A stretch of DNA of 59,078 nucleotides from Sulfuricella sp. (lineage in GTDB: Bacteria; Pseudomonadota; Gammaproteobacteria; Burkholderiales; Sulfuricellaceae), in contig JAGXQV010000022.1 in assembly GCA_018336195.1 (NCBI GenBank), positions 1-59,078 of the forward strand. The letters are read 5' to 3'. Each line of letters opens with the position of its first letter. The stretch's first letter is position 1. Below are positions 31,987 to 41,022 of the stretch, piece by piece. The notes beneath the pieces are model-generated. The model saw nothing but the letters and a program-made list of their open reading frames with translations, did not search any database and was not told where the DNA came from. The position numbers were made by a program, and so were the translations under genes.

Positions 31987-33377
31987 GGGGTTTCCTCCAG
32001 ATACATAATGGGATCGCTGGCGATGACATCGTGGTTGGTGTCGGTGAATCGCGCCATGGCGTCGGTCAGGCCTACCACGATTCTCTGGGTATCTGATGCC
32101 AGCAGTCCTGGGGAGGCATATACGCCGAAAAAATCCAACAATGTTTCATCGGGTTCCAGAGTGAAACCGGTCATGGCCATCATTTCACTGAAGGCCATGG
32201 GCCCGATCTGGAGTCGCTGAATTACAACTTCCCGGTTACGTCTCACGAAGTCTGCCAAGCGGGAGGAAGTGCCGGCCATGCTCGGGTCTACGGTAAAGCC
32301 GTGAGCCTGCGCCGGCATATCGGTGGCCGGCGCCTTCAAATCTGCTTCGCCGACCACCATGGATGGGTGGTAGTGGTGAATTTCCAGGCCCCATGGCATC
32401 AATTCGCGTAGCAGCGATTCCGTGCGACGAATCGTGCCTTCATCGCCTTTTCCAGCCAAGGTATTTGCAATCTCAAGAAATCGTATCGCCTGAACACCCT
32501 CGTTTCGTACCTGTTGTGCCATGCCGATAAACAGCAGAAATCGCCGCGAAAGCGATTCCACATTTTGTAGAACCAGTTCCAGATCAGCTTGAAGATTGCC
32601 CAGGTAAAACGGTGCATTCGTTCGCTCAAGCCACAGATTAAAGGCGCCGAAGGTGTGCGCGCTGAACACGAGTTCGATAGCCTGGCTGATTGTGGAAACA
32701 GCCGAATTGAGCGATGCGGCAATGTTGGCACCCTCCGCGATCAAGGTGGAGCGCAATTCGACCAGTGAAGGCCGCTCCAGCACTTCGGAGAGCTGCTTGC
32801 TCTTTGCGGCAAGATCAAGCGTCATGGCTCGGCAAAATCCTGGGATGTCCTGAAATTGCCCTCGTTCAATAGCTTTGATCAACCTGTCCGCATCGAGATC
32901 GCTGTATAACCAGCTTTCCCTGAGAGACGACACGCGGAGAAGCAGGCGGGCGTTCTCGGTAAGCCGGGCTTGGGAAAACCCCTCCTGAACATCGACCAGG
33001 GGCGTGGTTTCCCATGTGCGGGCAAACGTAACTTCCCCTTGCTCGCTGTGGTAACCATAATGGATTTCACGCCCTTGCTTGAGATTGGTGATGACATATT
33101 CGATGTCCGCGTCAGTGGCCAAGGGAACAAGTTTGCGGGTTCTGCCGGCAAGTTCGGTTATCGGGCAAAACCCAATGCCCCGATCCATTTCAATTTCATG
33201 CAGACTTTCGATAACCCGAAGCGCGAGGAACAGGTTGAATCCGGCTTTATCGGGTACATCAGGCACAGAGGCGCCCCCGGATTCCCGGCGGCTTTGATGG
33301 AGGTCGATGAGGCGCGACACCGCCGCGATCAGGCGAATATCGTGAGGAAGCTCATTGGTTTGAATGCTTAGCACCAC
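31983..33377 (-). CDS. jetA: Wadjet subunit JetA (MukF-like kleisin)
   Basis: A 464-aa protein. It begins LPHDIRLIAAVSRLIDLHQSRRESG and has a long helical middle (LAAKSKQLSEVLERPSLVELRSTLIAEGANIAASLNSAVSTISQ) and a C-terminal winged helix. This suits a MukF-type kleisin that bridges the two JetC heads. It is the first gene of the operon. A sigma-70-like promoter lies upstream at 33447-33475, and the divergent WYL regulator gene starts 126 bp away. Confidence 0.72.
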   Translation of the reverse strand: MVLSIQTNELPHDIRLIAAVSRLIDLHQSRRESGGASVPDVPDKAGFNLFLALRVIESLHEIEMDRGIGFCPITELAGRTRKLVPLATDADIEYVITNLKQGREIHYGYHSEQGEVTFARTWETTPLVDVQEGFSQARLTENARLLLRVSSLRESWLYSDLDADRLIKAIERGQFQDIPGFCRAMTLDLAAKSKQLSEVLERPSLVELRSTLIAEGANIAASLNSAVSTISQAIELVFSAHTFGAFNLWLERTNAPFYLGNLQADLELVLQNVESLSRRFLLFIGMAQQVRNEGVQAIRFLEIANTLAGKGDEGTIRRTESLLRELMPWGLEIHHYHPSMVVGEADLKAPATDMPAQAHGFTVDPSMAGTSSRLADFVRRNREVVIQRLQIGPMAFSEMMAMTGFTLEPDETLLDFFGVYASPGLLASDTQRIVVGLTDAMARFTDTNHDVIASDPIMYLEETP

Positions 33378-33446
33378 AATGTAATTTCTCTTCGCGGGTC
33401 AAGTCTTAATGAGAACATTTATTATGTGCGAATAACTATTACACCC

Positions 33447-33475
33447 ATTATCTGTACAAATAGCAACTGGGTCAA
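33447..33475 (-). promoter_or_regulatory. Promoter of the Wadjet operon
   Basis: On the minus strand: TTGACC, a 17-bp spacer, then GATAAT, close to the sigma-70 consensus. Transcription would begin about 60-65 nt before the jetA start. Two direct repeats TTTATTATG (33418-33426 and 33480-33488) bracket this promoter in the AT-rich region and are candidate operator sites for the divergent WYL regulator. Confidence 0.65.
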
Positions 33476-33502
33476 CCTATTTATTATGCTAATATTGGCC
33501 CT

Positions 33503-34405
33503 ATGGAAGAATCCAAACAACAAACCCGAAATTTAGTCTGGAGCGCCTTGCAGCGCCTCCAGTTCATTGAATTCCGCCTTCTGTGGGAGGGCCACGTCAA
33601 CCGTAGCGACCTTATCGAGGTCTTCGGCATTTCCGTCCCGCAATCCACTCTGGACTTCCGCGAGTACATGGAAAGAGCGCCGGGGAACATGGATTACGAC
33701 AAGCGGCGCAGGTATTACTTTCCCACGGCCACTTTCAAGCCGGCCTTTATTTCCGATCGTGCAGAAGGATACTTGTCCCAACTTGTCGCGCTGGGCATCA
33801 ACGGAGAGGAGCAAGGCCATCCTGGCTTGATCGGGGCGACACCACCATTTGATGTGCTGCCTTCGCCGGAACGCCGCGTTGATCGCGGCACCTTGCAACA
33901 GTTGCTGAAAGCGATACGCGAGAAATTTTCCGTCGAAATCCATTACCAGTCGCTCAGCACGGAAACGCCCGGCTGGCGCAGGGTTACTCCCCACGCGCTG
34001 GTGTCGGATGGAATGCGCTGGCATGTCCGGGCTTTCTGCCATTCCAAAGGAGAGTTCCGGGATTTTGTGTTGGGGCGGATTATGGCGTTGCGCGACGAGC
34101 AGCCATCGGAAGTCTCCGCTGAAATGGATGCGGATTGGAATACACACGTAAAAGTGGTTATTGCAGCCCACCCTAACCTACCGGCGAATCAGAAGAAGAT
34201 CATCGAACAGGACTACGCGATGAAACGCGGCAAGGCTGAAATTATTGTCAGGAAAGCCTTGCTGTTTTACCTCAAGCGCCGGCTCGGGGCGGAGGATGGT
34301 GCCGAGAAATCGCCTGCGGTGCAGCAGGTGGTGATTGCCAGGATCGAAACGCTAAAGGCCGTGCCACGAAGAATCCAAAGCAAGAACGTCTGCGCCGCCG
34401 CATGA
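33503..34405 (+). CDS. WYL-domain transcriptional regulator (BrxR/CapW type)
   Basis: A 300-aa protein. Residues 15-75 form a winged HTH (FIEFRLLWEGHVNRSDLIEVFGISVPQSTLDFREYM). Then comes a WYL domain (KFSVEIHYQSLSTETPGWRRVTPHALVSDGMRWHVRAFCHSKGEFRDFVLGRIM) and a C-terminal WCX-like part. Such regulators repress phage-defence loci such as BREX and CBASS until infection. It is divergent from the Wadjet operon and is the probable repressor. No Shine-Dalgarno is visible; TAATAT ends 7 nt before the ATG, so the mRNA may be leaderless. Confidence 0.85.
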   Translation: MEESKQQTRNLVWSALQRLQFIEFRLLWEGHVNRSDLIEVFGISVPQSTLDFREYMERAPGNMDYDKRRRYYFPTATFKPAFISDRAEGYLSQLVALGINGEEQGHPGLIGATPPFDVLPSPERRVDRGTLQQLLKAIREKFSVEIHYQSLSTETPGWRRVTPHALVSDGMRWHVRAFCHSKGEFRDFVLGRIMALRDEQPSEVSAEMDADWNTHVKVVIAAHPNLPANQKKIIEQDYAMKRGKAEIIVRKALLFYLKRRLGAEDGAEKSPAVQQVVIARIETLKAVPRRIQSKNVCAAA

Positions 34406-35016
34406 AGCAATACCACCGCCACCATCCGTGGCGCCTGGAAAACGGGTTATTCATTCCTCATGCTTACCCGAAGCCCCGGAAACTATCCTGGTGGGACGAT
34501 GTTGGCTTTATTCTGAATGGTCGCCGCGTCATGGTCTGGTGGATTCATCCCCGGATGAAATATGCCGACGCCATCGGCGATTTGGCGTGGAAGGAAGCGG
34601 GTGAGCCACCGCTACACGGAGCCGATTTGTTCGAACCCAGCGAAAAGCAATGGAAGAAAGTTGGGCGTTCACGTAAAAGGGTGGTTGCTTACCGGTCACA
34701 CCGGATGCCTGATTCACAGCAGGATTACTACAAGAAACTGCACACCATCGAAAAGCGCCTGGAATCCGAAGGTATCGATCTGGTGGTGCGTCCGTCAATG
34801 TCCGCGAAAACTGTTTCTTGGTGCACAGGAATTTCTCTCTGTGTTCCGGCCGATATCCGCAACAAGGAAGAAATTGGCGCGTTGGTCGCACTGGCAAAAC
34901 AGTTGATCAAAGGCGAGAAAACATTAGCCGATGAGTTCCCTGGATACCAATATGGGCGGAGAGATTGGCTGTCGGAAGCTGATTTGCGAAACCACGATAG
35001 GGAACAAGTAGATTAA
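34402..35016 (+). CDS. Unrecognised protein co-transcribed with the WYL regulator
   Basis: A 204-aa soluble, basic and Trp-rich protein: MKQYHRHHPWRLENGLFIPHAYPKPRKLSWWDDVGFILNGRRVMVWWIHP, then WKKVGRSRKRVVAYRSHRMPD and a C-terminal RPSMSAKTVSWCTGISLCVPADI. The start overlaps the regulator stop (ATGA), so expression is coupled to it. It has no signal peptide or membrane segment. The basic patches suggest nucleic-acid contact, but no catalytic motif is clear. It is a candidate accessory gene of the defence island. Confidence 0.65.
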   Translation: MKQYHRHHPWRLENGLFIPHAYPKPRKLSWWDDVGFILNGRRVMVWWIHPRMKYADAIGDLAWKEAGEPPLHGADLFEPSEKQWKKVGRSRKRVVAYRSHRMPDSQQDYYKKLHTIEKRLESEGIDLVVRPSMSAKTVSWCTGISLCVPADIRNKEEIGALVALAKQLIKGEKTLADEFPGYQYGRRDWLSEADLRNHDREQVD

Positions 35017-35154
35017 ACCCAAACAAATATAACGATAACATTATGAATTTGTTTGCTTTGTGCGATTACCACATCATACCGCTTTTCCCTTGGCTGGAGT
35101 AGTTCGGCGCACCTCGGATAGAATGGGCCAAGCCATCTTATCGGGAACGCTCTC

Positions 35155-36156
35155 ATGCGGAATACTTTCTTTATTTTGGCGCTCGTCGCCGCCCTCGCGG
35201 GGTGCCAGAAATCGCCCTCCCAGAATGCCGAACAGCGGGGCGCCGCCCCCTTGCAGAAAATCACCGTTGCTTATACCTACCAACCCCAAAGCACCCTCGT
35301 CCACGTTGCGGCGGCAAAAGGCTATTTTGCCGAGGAAGGCCTCGATGTTCAGCCGCTGATGCATACCTACGGCAAGGCGGCGCTGCAAGCGGTCCTGGAA
35401 AACAAGGCCGACTTCGCAACGGTTGCGGAAACCCCGGTGATGTTCAGCATACTCAGGGGCGACAAGATTTTCGTGATCGCCAACATCGAAGCCAGCGCCA
35501 TGAACAACGGGATTGTGGCAAGGAAAGACGCCGGTATTTCCACCCCGGGCGACTTGAAAGGAAAGCGTATCGGATTCACGCCCGGCACCACCTCCGATTT
35601 CTTTCTGGATTCTCTGTTGACGGCAAGCGGCCTGATCCGCAAGGAAATCCAGCCGGTCGCGCTGAAACCCGAGGAAATGCAGGACGCCATCCTGGCGAGA
35701 AAAGTCGATGCGGTTTCCACCTGGAACTATCCGCTGACCCAGATCAATCGGCAACTCGGGAGCACCGGAACGATCTTTTACGACCGGGAAATTTATACCG
35801 AAACCTTCAATATCGCCGCCTTGCAGGATTTCGTCCATAAAAACCCCGAGACGACCAAGCGTTTTCTGCGGGCCTTGATCAAGGCGGAAAATTTCGTGGC
35901 GAAACATGCGGCTGAAGCGCAGACCATCATGTCCACCGCGACAAAAACGGACATCGATCTTATCCGCGAGGTGTGGAACGCCTTCAATTATCACGCCGTG
36001 CTCGACCAAACGCTGCTGATTACCCTGGAGGATGAAACCCGCTGGGCGATGAAAAACAAGCTGACGGATCAGACCGACATGCCCGACTACCTGGGCTACA
36101 TTCATTTCGACAGCCTGAAAGCGGTCAAGCCGGAAGCCATCAGGATGAATCGGTAG
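35155..36156 (+). CDS. NMT1/SsuA-like substrate-binding lipoprotein
   Basis: A 333-aa lipoprotein (lipobox LAALAGC at residues 11-17). The fold is that of nitrate/sulfonate/taurine or thiamine-precursor binding proteins: KITVAYTYQPQSTLVHVAAAKGYFAEEGLDVQPLMHTYG, ADFATVAETPVMFS, DLKGKRIGFTPGTTSDFFLDSLL and VDAVSTWNYPL. Normally it serves an ABC importer, but no permease or ATPase follows. Instead a sensor kinase gene starts 6 bp after its stop. It may present a ligand to the kinase. Confidence 0.82.
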   Translation: MRNTFFILALVAALAGCQKSPSQNAEQRGAAPLQKITVAYTYQPQSTLVHVAAAKGYFAEEGLDVQPLMHTYGKAALQAVLENKADFATVAETPVMFSILRGDKIFVIANIEASAMNNGIVARKDAGISTPGDLKGKRIGFTPGTTSDFFLDSLLTASGLIRKEIQPVALKPEEMQDAILARKVDAVSTWNYPLTQINRQLGSTGTIFYDREIYTETFNIAALQDFVHKNPETTKRFLRALIKAENFVAKHAAEAQTIMSTATKTDIDLIREVWNAFNYHAVLDQTLLITLEDETRWAMKNKLTDQTDMPDYLGYIHFDSLKAVKPEAIRMNR

Positions 36157-36162
36157 CACAAG

Positions 36163-37761
36163 ATGCGCATCGCTACCCGATTAAGGCTCATTTCGACGGC
36201 GACGCTGGCTGCGCTGGTGGTGTTGATGCCGGTACTCATCTGGTCGTTCACCGAATTCCGCAACGCGAAAAACGACTACGTTCTCGCCGAAGCCATCCTG
36301 GTCAATTTTTTCGAACGGGCATCCTTCCGGGACCAGTATTTCCTGTACCGCGAGGACCGTGCGCGGTTGCAGTGGGAAAAAAGCGCGGAAACCGCCGACC
36401 GTCTGGTGCATCAGGCCGATAGCCCCGGAAATGATCCGCAAGCCCTGGAGCGCCTGCATCGGAATACCGAAGAGGCGGCGGCCATTTTCCGGCGTATCGT
36501 CAACAACACCGAGGCCATGAATAGCGCCACCGGCAACCGCCGCGTTTACGATGAACTCGATAAGCGGCTGTTCAGCCAACTGCTGCTGAAAGCCGCTGCC
36601 GTTCGGGATGCCGCGACGTCCTTGCAGGAGGTCTCCGCTCGCCGCGTCGAGCAGGCTTACCGACACCTGACCATCATTATCGGGTTGTTCGCGGTCACCC
36701 TGGCGCTCGCCACCATCCTCCCCGCGATGCAAATCGGCAGGTTGATGCGCAAGCGCCTGGCTCCCCTGCACGACGGCGCAAGGATCATTGCCGACGGCAA
36801 CCTGGACTACCGGCTCGACGGCAAGGGTTCCGACGAGTTCGCCGAACTCGCCCTGTCCATCAATGCCATGACCGACAGCCTGCAAGCTTCCACCCAACAA
36901 CTTGAGGCGGAAATCAGGGCGCATGAGCAGGTGGAAATCGCCTTGCGCGACAGCGAGGAAAAATTGCGGCAAATCAACGAAACGCTGGAACAGCGCATCC
37001 AGGAAGGAACCGCCCGGAATATGGCGCAGGAACGCCTGCTCATCCAGCAATCGCGCCTGGCGGCGATGGGCGAGATGATCGGCAACATCGCCCATCAGTG
37101 GCGCCAGCCCATCAACGCACTCGGCCTGCTGCTGGCCAATATCGAAGATGCTTACGACTACCATGAACTCGACAAGGAATACCTCGACAAGGAGGTCGTC
37201 ATCGGCCAGGAATTGATTCAGCGGATGTCCGAAACCATCGACGATTTCCGCAACTTCTTCCGACCCGACAAGGAAAAACAAAGCTTCCATGCATCCGAGG
37301 CGATGGAAGAGGCCGTCAAGTTGGTCAGGCACAGCTTCGCCAACAACAACATCGCGATCATTCAGGAAAACACCTGCGAGAATTGCAGCGTCGTCGGCTA
37401 TCCCAACGAATTTGCGCAGGTCGTTCTGAATGCGCTAAGCAACGCCAAGGATGTCCTCATCGGTAAAAGCATCGCCGGGGAAGTCCGTATCGGGGTGGAA
37501 AAAGGAGAAAACACCTTGACCGTCATCCTCCGCGACAACGGCGGCGGCATTCCCGAAGAAATTCTGGGAAAAGTGTTCGACCCCTATTTCACCACCAAGG
37601 AAAACGGCACCGGCATCGGCCTGTACATGTCGAAAATGATCATGGAGCACATGGACGGCGAAATCACCCTCCGCAATATCGAAGGCGGCGTGGAAGTCCT
37701 GCTTACCCTGCCGTTGGCTGGGGATTCCCCGGCACCCCAAGCCGCACCATGGCGGTATTAA
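36163..37761 (+). CDS. Membrane sensor histidine kinase
   Basis: A 532-aa kinase: membrane segment 1 (TATLAALVVLMPVLIWSF), a periplasmic helical region of about 150 residues, membrane segment 2 (LTIIIGLFAVTLALATILPAM), HAMP (RLAPLHDGARIIADGNLDYRL), a coiled coil, then the phospho-acceptor motif IGNIAHQWRQPIN and an ATPase domain (NALSNAKDV, DNGGGIPEEI, TTKENGTGIGLYMSKMI). The HQWRQP box defines a distinct kinase subgroup. It is co-transcribed with the substrate-binding protein. No response regulator is adjacent. Confidence 0.9.
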   Translation: MRIATRLRLISTATLAALVVLMPVLIWSFTEFRNAKNDYVLAEAILVNFFERASFRDQYFLYREDRARLQWEKSAETADRLVHQADSPGNDPQALERLHRNTEEAAAIFRRIVNNTEAMNSATGNRRVYDELDKRLFSQLLLKAAAVRDAATSLQEVSARRVEQAYRHLTIIIGLFAVTLALATILPAMQIGRLMRKRLAPLHDGARIIADGNLDYRLDGKGSDEFAELALSINAMTDSLQASTQQLEAEIRAHEQVEIALRDSEEKLRQINETLEQRIQEGTARNMAQERLLIQQSRLAAMGEMIGNIAHQWRQPINALGLLLANIEDAYDYHELDKEYLDKEVVIGQELIQRMSETIDDFRNFFRPDKEKQSFHASEAMEEAVKLVRHSFANNNIAIIQENTCENCSVVGYPNEFAQVVLNALSNAKDVLIGKSIAGEVRIGVEKGENTLTVILRDNGGGIPEEILGKVFDPYFTTKENGTGIGLYMSKMIMEHMDGEITLRNIEGGVEVLLTLPLAGDSPAPQAAPWRY

Positions 37762-37766
37762 GGCGC

Positions 37767-37890
37767 CTCTGATTAAGTTGATTCTGTTCATGGCTCGGCA
37801 AGCCGGCAGCTAATTTAATCAACGAGTTGCCGTTCGTCCTGGACCCTTCGACTTAGCTTGGGAGAGCCTTGTCGAAGGACATAATCAGAG
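37767..37890. repeat. 124-bp element with 9-bp terminal inverted repeats
   Basis: CTCTGATTA (37767-37775) and TAATCAGAG (37882-37890) are exact complements. The interior includes a common proteobacterial intergenic-repeat motif (CCTTCGACTTAGC...GCCTTGTCGAAGG). No target duplication is evident. It lies between the convergent sensor kinase and parB genes and may serve as a bidirectional terminator. Only one copy is in the window. Confidence 0.55.
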
Positions 37891-37915
37891 CTTGCTTAAC
37901 TTAACCGCATTGGCG

Positions 37916-38803
37916 CTAACCCGGATTTCCTTCGCCCTTCATGGCCAGGAATTCATCGATCAGGCGAGCCAGGATTTCCTCCTCGTCACCATCGGTCAGG
38001 CCGAGAAGATCGGCCACCATTTTTACCTTGCCGGGATTGATCCGGCTGCGGCTGGGTGCCACGGCGGCAGGACTGTCCTCCCATGGCGGGGTGCCGTCCT
38101 GTAGCGCGGCGGGCGCCGGGTCCACCACGGCATCTTCCCGGGTTTTGCGCCTACCGCCCTCTGCGGAAAGGGCTTTTTCCACGATTTTCCCGGAAAGCTT
38201 TTCCCCTTCCGGCAGTTGCTCGATCTGGCTGATCAGGGAGTCGGCCTTCGCTTCGTTCTTCTTGGCGAGTTTCTCCAGTTGCACGGCGGCGCCGGCGCTG
38301 GAAATCTTGCCCGAGTCGAGGAGGGCGGTGATCTTCGGGGAAAGGTTGGCAGCCGCCACGGCGGTGGCTTGCTTGAGCCAGGTAGGCGTGCCGCCCAGGT
38401 GTTCCGCCGCCGCCTCCCGGCTGTCGAAGCGTTCCGCGATGCTTTGGATGGCGTTGGCCATGTCGCGCGGCTCCAGGGCGGCGCGCATCCCCTGGCCGAG
38501 GTTTTCGAATACCTGCACTTCCAGGACTTCGGCGGGATCGCAGGGGCGAATCAGCGCGGGCACCCGCGTTTCGCCGGCCATCGCCGCCGCCCGCCAGCGC
38601 CGTTCGCCGACGATGAGAACATGTCGCCCGGCGGCATTGGCGGGCTGCACCACCAGGGGATGGATGAGCCCCTTCTGGCGGATCGAATTGGCCAGACCCT
38701 TGAGGGCGGCTTCGTCGATGTGCTGGCGCGGAGTAGCCGGGTTCGGCTCGACCGACGCCACGTCGATCATCTGGAATTGGGGCTGGGTTTCTTTGAAGGA
38801 CAT
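37916..38803 (-). CDS. ParB/RepB-like nuclease-domain protein, solitary
   Basis: A 295-aa protein with an N-terminal ParB domain: IDVASVEPNPATPRQHIDEAALKGLANSIRQKGLIHPLVVQPA, VGERRWRAAAMAGETRVPALI and VFENLGQGMRAALEPRDMANAIQSIAERF. It is followed by an HTH and a Lys/Glu-rich region. No parA gene is adjacent, so it is not the normal chromosomal pair; such lone ParB-like proteins are common on mobile DNA. CGGAGCA precedes the ATG. Divergent from parE. Confidence 0.82.
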   Translation of the reverse strand: MSFKETQPQFQMIDVASVEPNPATPRQHIDEAALKGLANSIRQKGLIHPLVVQPANAAGRHVLIVGERRWRAAAMAGETRVPALIRPCDPAEVLEVQVFENLGQGMRAALEPRDMANAIQSIAERFDSREAAAEHLGGTPTWLKQATAVAAANLSPKITALLDSGKISSAGAAVQLEKLAKKNEAKADSLISQIEQLPEGEKLSGKIVEKALSAEGGRRKTREDAVVDPAPAALQDGTPPWEDSPAAVAPSRSRINPGKVKMVADLLGLTDGDEEEILARLIDEFLAMKGEGNPG

Positions 38804-39056
38804 GGCTGCTCCGTAATCCGCTAAAGGGGCTGCATGATCCCCGGTTCATGGCCCTTTTTCAAGTCGCAGGACTGGCGGCGCACACAGAAAACCCCGCAAG
38901 AGCAGGAAAACGCCGCGAGGTTAAGATAGAATCGCCTCCTTGGAGGCCTCGTCAGGGCTTTCCGCAGGGGCCGGCCTAACCGGAACCCCGAGCCGAGTCC
39001 CGCATAATTCAACGAATGGCTGCCGAAGCAGCAAATGAAAAAGGGTGTAATTGACC

Positions 39057-41012
39057 ATGTCCTACGACGAATCATCAATCCGCGTTCTCAAGGGTCTCGA
39101 ACCCGTTCGCGAGCGGCCGGGGATGTACACGCGGACGGATTCGCCGACCCACATCATCCAGGAAGTCATCGACAACGCTGCCGACGAAGCCTTGGGCGGA
39201 TTCGCCAAGCGCATCAAGGTAACGCTGTATCCCGACGGTTCCGCGTCGGTCGAGGACGACGGGCGCGGGATTCCCGTCGGCATCCACGAGGAGGAGGGGG
39301 TTTCGACCGTCGAAGTGGTCTACACCCGCCTTCACGCGGGCGGCAAATTCAACAAGAAGGAGGGCGGCGCGTATGCCTTCTCCGGCGGCTTGCACGGGGT
39401 CGGCGTGTCGGTCACCAATGCCCTGTCGACGCGCCTGGAAGTGCGCGTCAAGCGGGAAGGCAAGGAGCACCAGATCGCCTTTGCCGAAGGCGAAGTGATC
39501 GAGCCGCTGGCGGTGATCGGCGAGGTCGGCCCGCGCACCAGCGGCACTTACGCGCGCGCCTGGCCGAACCCCAAATATTTCGACACCCCGAAAGTCCGGC
39601 GCGCCGAACTGGAACGCCTGCTGCGCGCCAAGGCCGTGCTGTTGCCGGGCGTCACGGTGACCCTGATCGACCTGGAAAGCGGCGACGAAAAGGTGTGGCG
39701 CTACGAGAAGGGCCTCCTCGACTACCTCAAGGAAACCCTCCCGGAGGACGGCTACGTCAGCCCGATTTTCGCCGGCGAACGCTACGTCAGCGGCCAGGAC
39801 GCCGGCTTTTCCGACGGCGAAGGCGCCGCCTGGGCACTGGCCTGGTGCGACTCGGCGGGCGGCGGCGAATCCTACGTGAACCTGATTCCCACCCAATTGG
39901 GCGGCACCCATGACGCCGGGCTGCGCGCCGGGGTGTACGAATCACTCAAGGATTTCGTGATGCACCACGCCTTGTTGCCGCGCGGCGTCACCCTGCAGGC
40001 CGAGGACATCTGGCGCAACGTCCGCTACGTGCTGTCGGCGAAGGTGCTCGACCCGCAATTCCAGGGGCAGACCAAGGACAAGCTGACCAGCCGCGACACC
40101 CTGCGCCTGATCGCCTCGCGCATCAAGGATCCGCTCGATGCCTGGCTCAACCGCCATGTCGAGGAAGCCAAGAAGATTGCCGAACTGGCGATCAAGGCCG
40201 CCCTGGCCCGCGCCAAATCCGGGAAAGTCGTGGAGAAGAAGAAATCCTCCGGGGTGGCGGTACTCCCCGGCAAACTCACCGATTGCGAAAGCCGCGACAT
40301 TACCCGCAACGAGATCTTCTTCGTCGAAGGAGACAGCGCGGGCGGCAGCGCCAAACAGGGCCGCGACCGCGAAACCCAGGCGATCCTGCCGCTGCGCGGC
40401 AAGGTGCTCAACACCTTCGAGGTAGGGCGCAACGAGATCTACAGCAACAACGAAGTGCACGACATCGCCGTCGCCCTGGGGATCGACCCGCACGATGCCG
40501 ATGCCCCGGATGAAGTGCTGGACAACCTGCGCTACGGCAAGCTGATCATCATGAGCGACGCCGACGTGGACGGCTCGCACATCCAGACCCTGCTGCTCAC
40601 CCTGTTCTTCCGCCATTTCCCCAAGCTGGTGTTCAACGGCCACATCCACGTCGCCCAGCCGCCCCTGTATTGCATCAAGGTGGCGCCGCAAGGGAAGGGC
40701 AAGCCGGAACGCCGCCTCTATGCGCTGGACGAGGCGGAGCGCGGCCAGATGCTGGAACGCCTGCGCGACGACGGCGTCCGCGAGGAAGCGGTACACGTCG
40801 GACGCTTCAAGGGCCTGGGCGAAATGAACCCCGAGCAACTGCGCGAAACCACCATGCATATCGACACCCGCCGCCTCCTGCAAATCAAGCTGACCCTCGC
40901 GCAGATGACGGAAGCGGAAAAAATGTTCACCCTGCTGATGGCCAAGGGCGAATCGGCGGGACGCCGGGTGTGGTTGACCGAGAAGGGCGACCTGGCCGAG
41001 TTGGATCTGTAG
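39057..41012 (+). CDS. parE: DNA topoisomerase IV subunit B
   Basis: A 651-aa ATPase subunit: GHKL fold (ERPGMYTRTDSPTHIIQEVIDNAADEALGGFA, DDGRGIPVGIHEEEG, GGLHGVGVSVTNALS), then the Toprim motifs VEGDSAGGSAKQGRDRETQAILPLRGKVLN and MSDADVDGSHIQTLLLTLFFR. With ParC it decatenates daughter chromosomes. The ATG at 39057 is preferred over an upstream TTG. The parC gene follows after 240 bp, and a family-2 repeat sits between them. Confidence 0.97.
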   Translation: MSYDESSIRVLKGLEPVRERPGMYTRTDSPTHIIQEVIDNAADEALGGFAKRIKVTLYPDGSASVEDDGRGIPVGIHEEEGVSTVEVVYTRLHAGGKFNKKEGGAYAFSGGLHGVGVSVTNALSTRLEVRVKREGKEHQIAFAEGEVIEPLAVIGEVGPRTSGTYARAWPNPKYFDTPKVRRAELERLLRAKAVLLPGVTVTLIDLESGDEKVWRYEKGLLDYLKETLPEDGYVSPIFAGERYVSGQDAGFSDGEGAAWALAWCDSAGGGESYVNLIPTQLGGTHDAGLRAGVYESLKDFVMHHALLPRGVTLQAEDIWRNVRYVLSAKVLDPQFQGQTKDKLTSRDTLRLIASRIKDPLDAWLNRHVEEAKKIAELAIKAALARAKSGKVVEKKKSSGVAVLPGKLTDCESRDITRNEIFFVEGDSAGGSAKQGRDRETQAILPLRGKVLNTFEVGRNEIYSNNEVHDIAVALGIDPHDADAPDEVLDNLRYGKLIIMSDADVDGSHIQTLLLTLFFRHFPKLVFNGHIHVAQPPLYCIKVAPQGKGKPERRLYALDEAERGQMLERLRDDGVREEAVHVGRFKGLGEMNPEQLRETTMHIDTRRLLQIKLTLAQMTEAEKMFTLLMAKGESAGRRVWLTEKGDLAELDL

Positions 41013-41022
41013 TTCTTATCAG

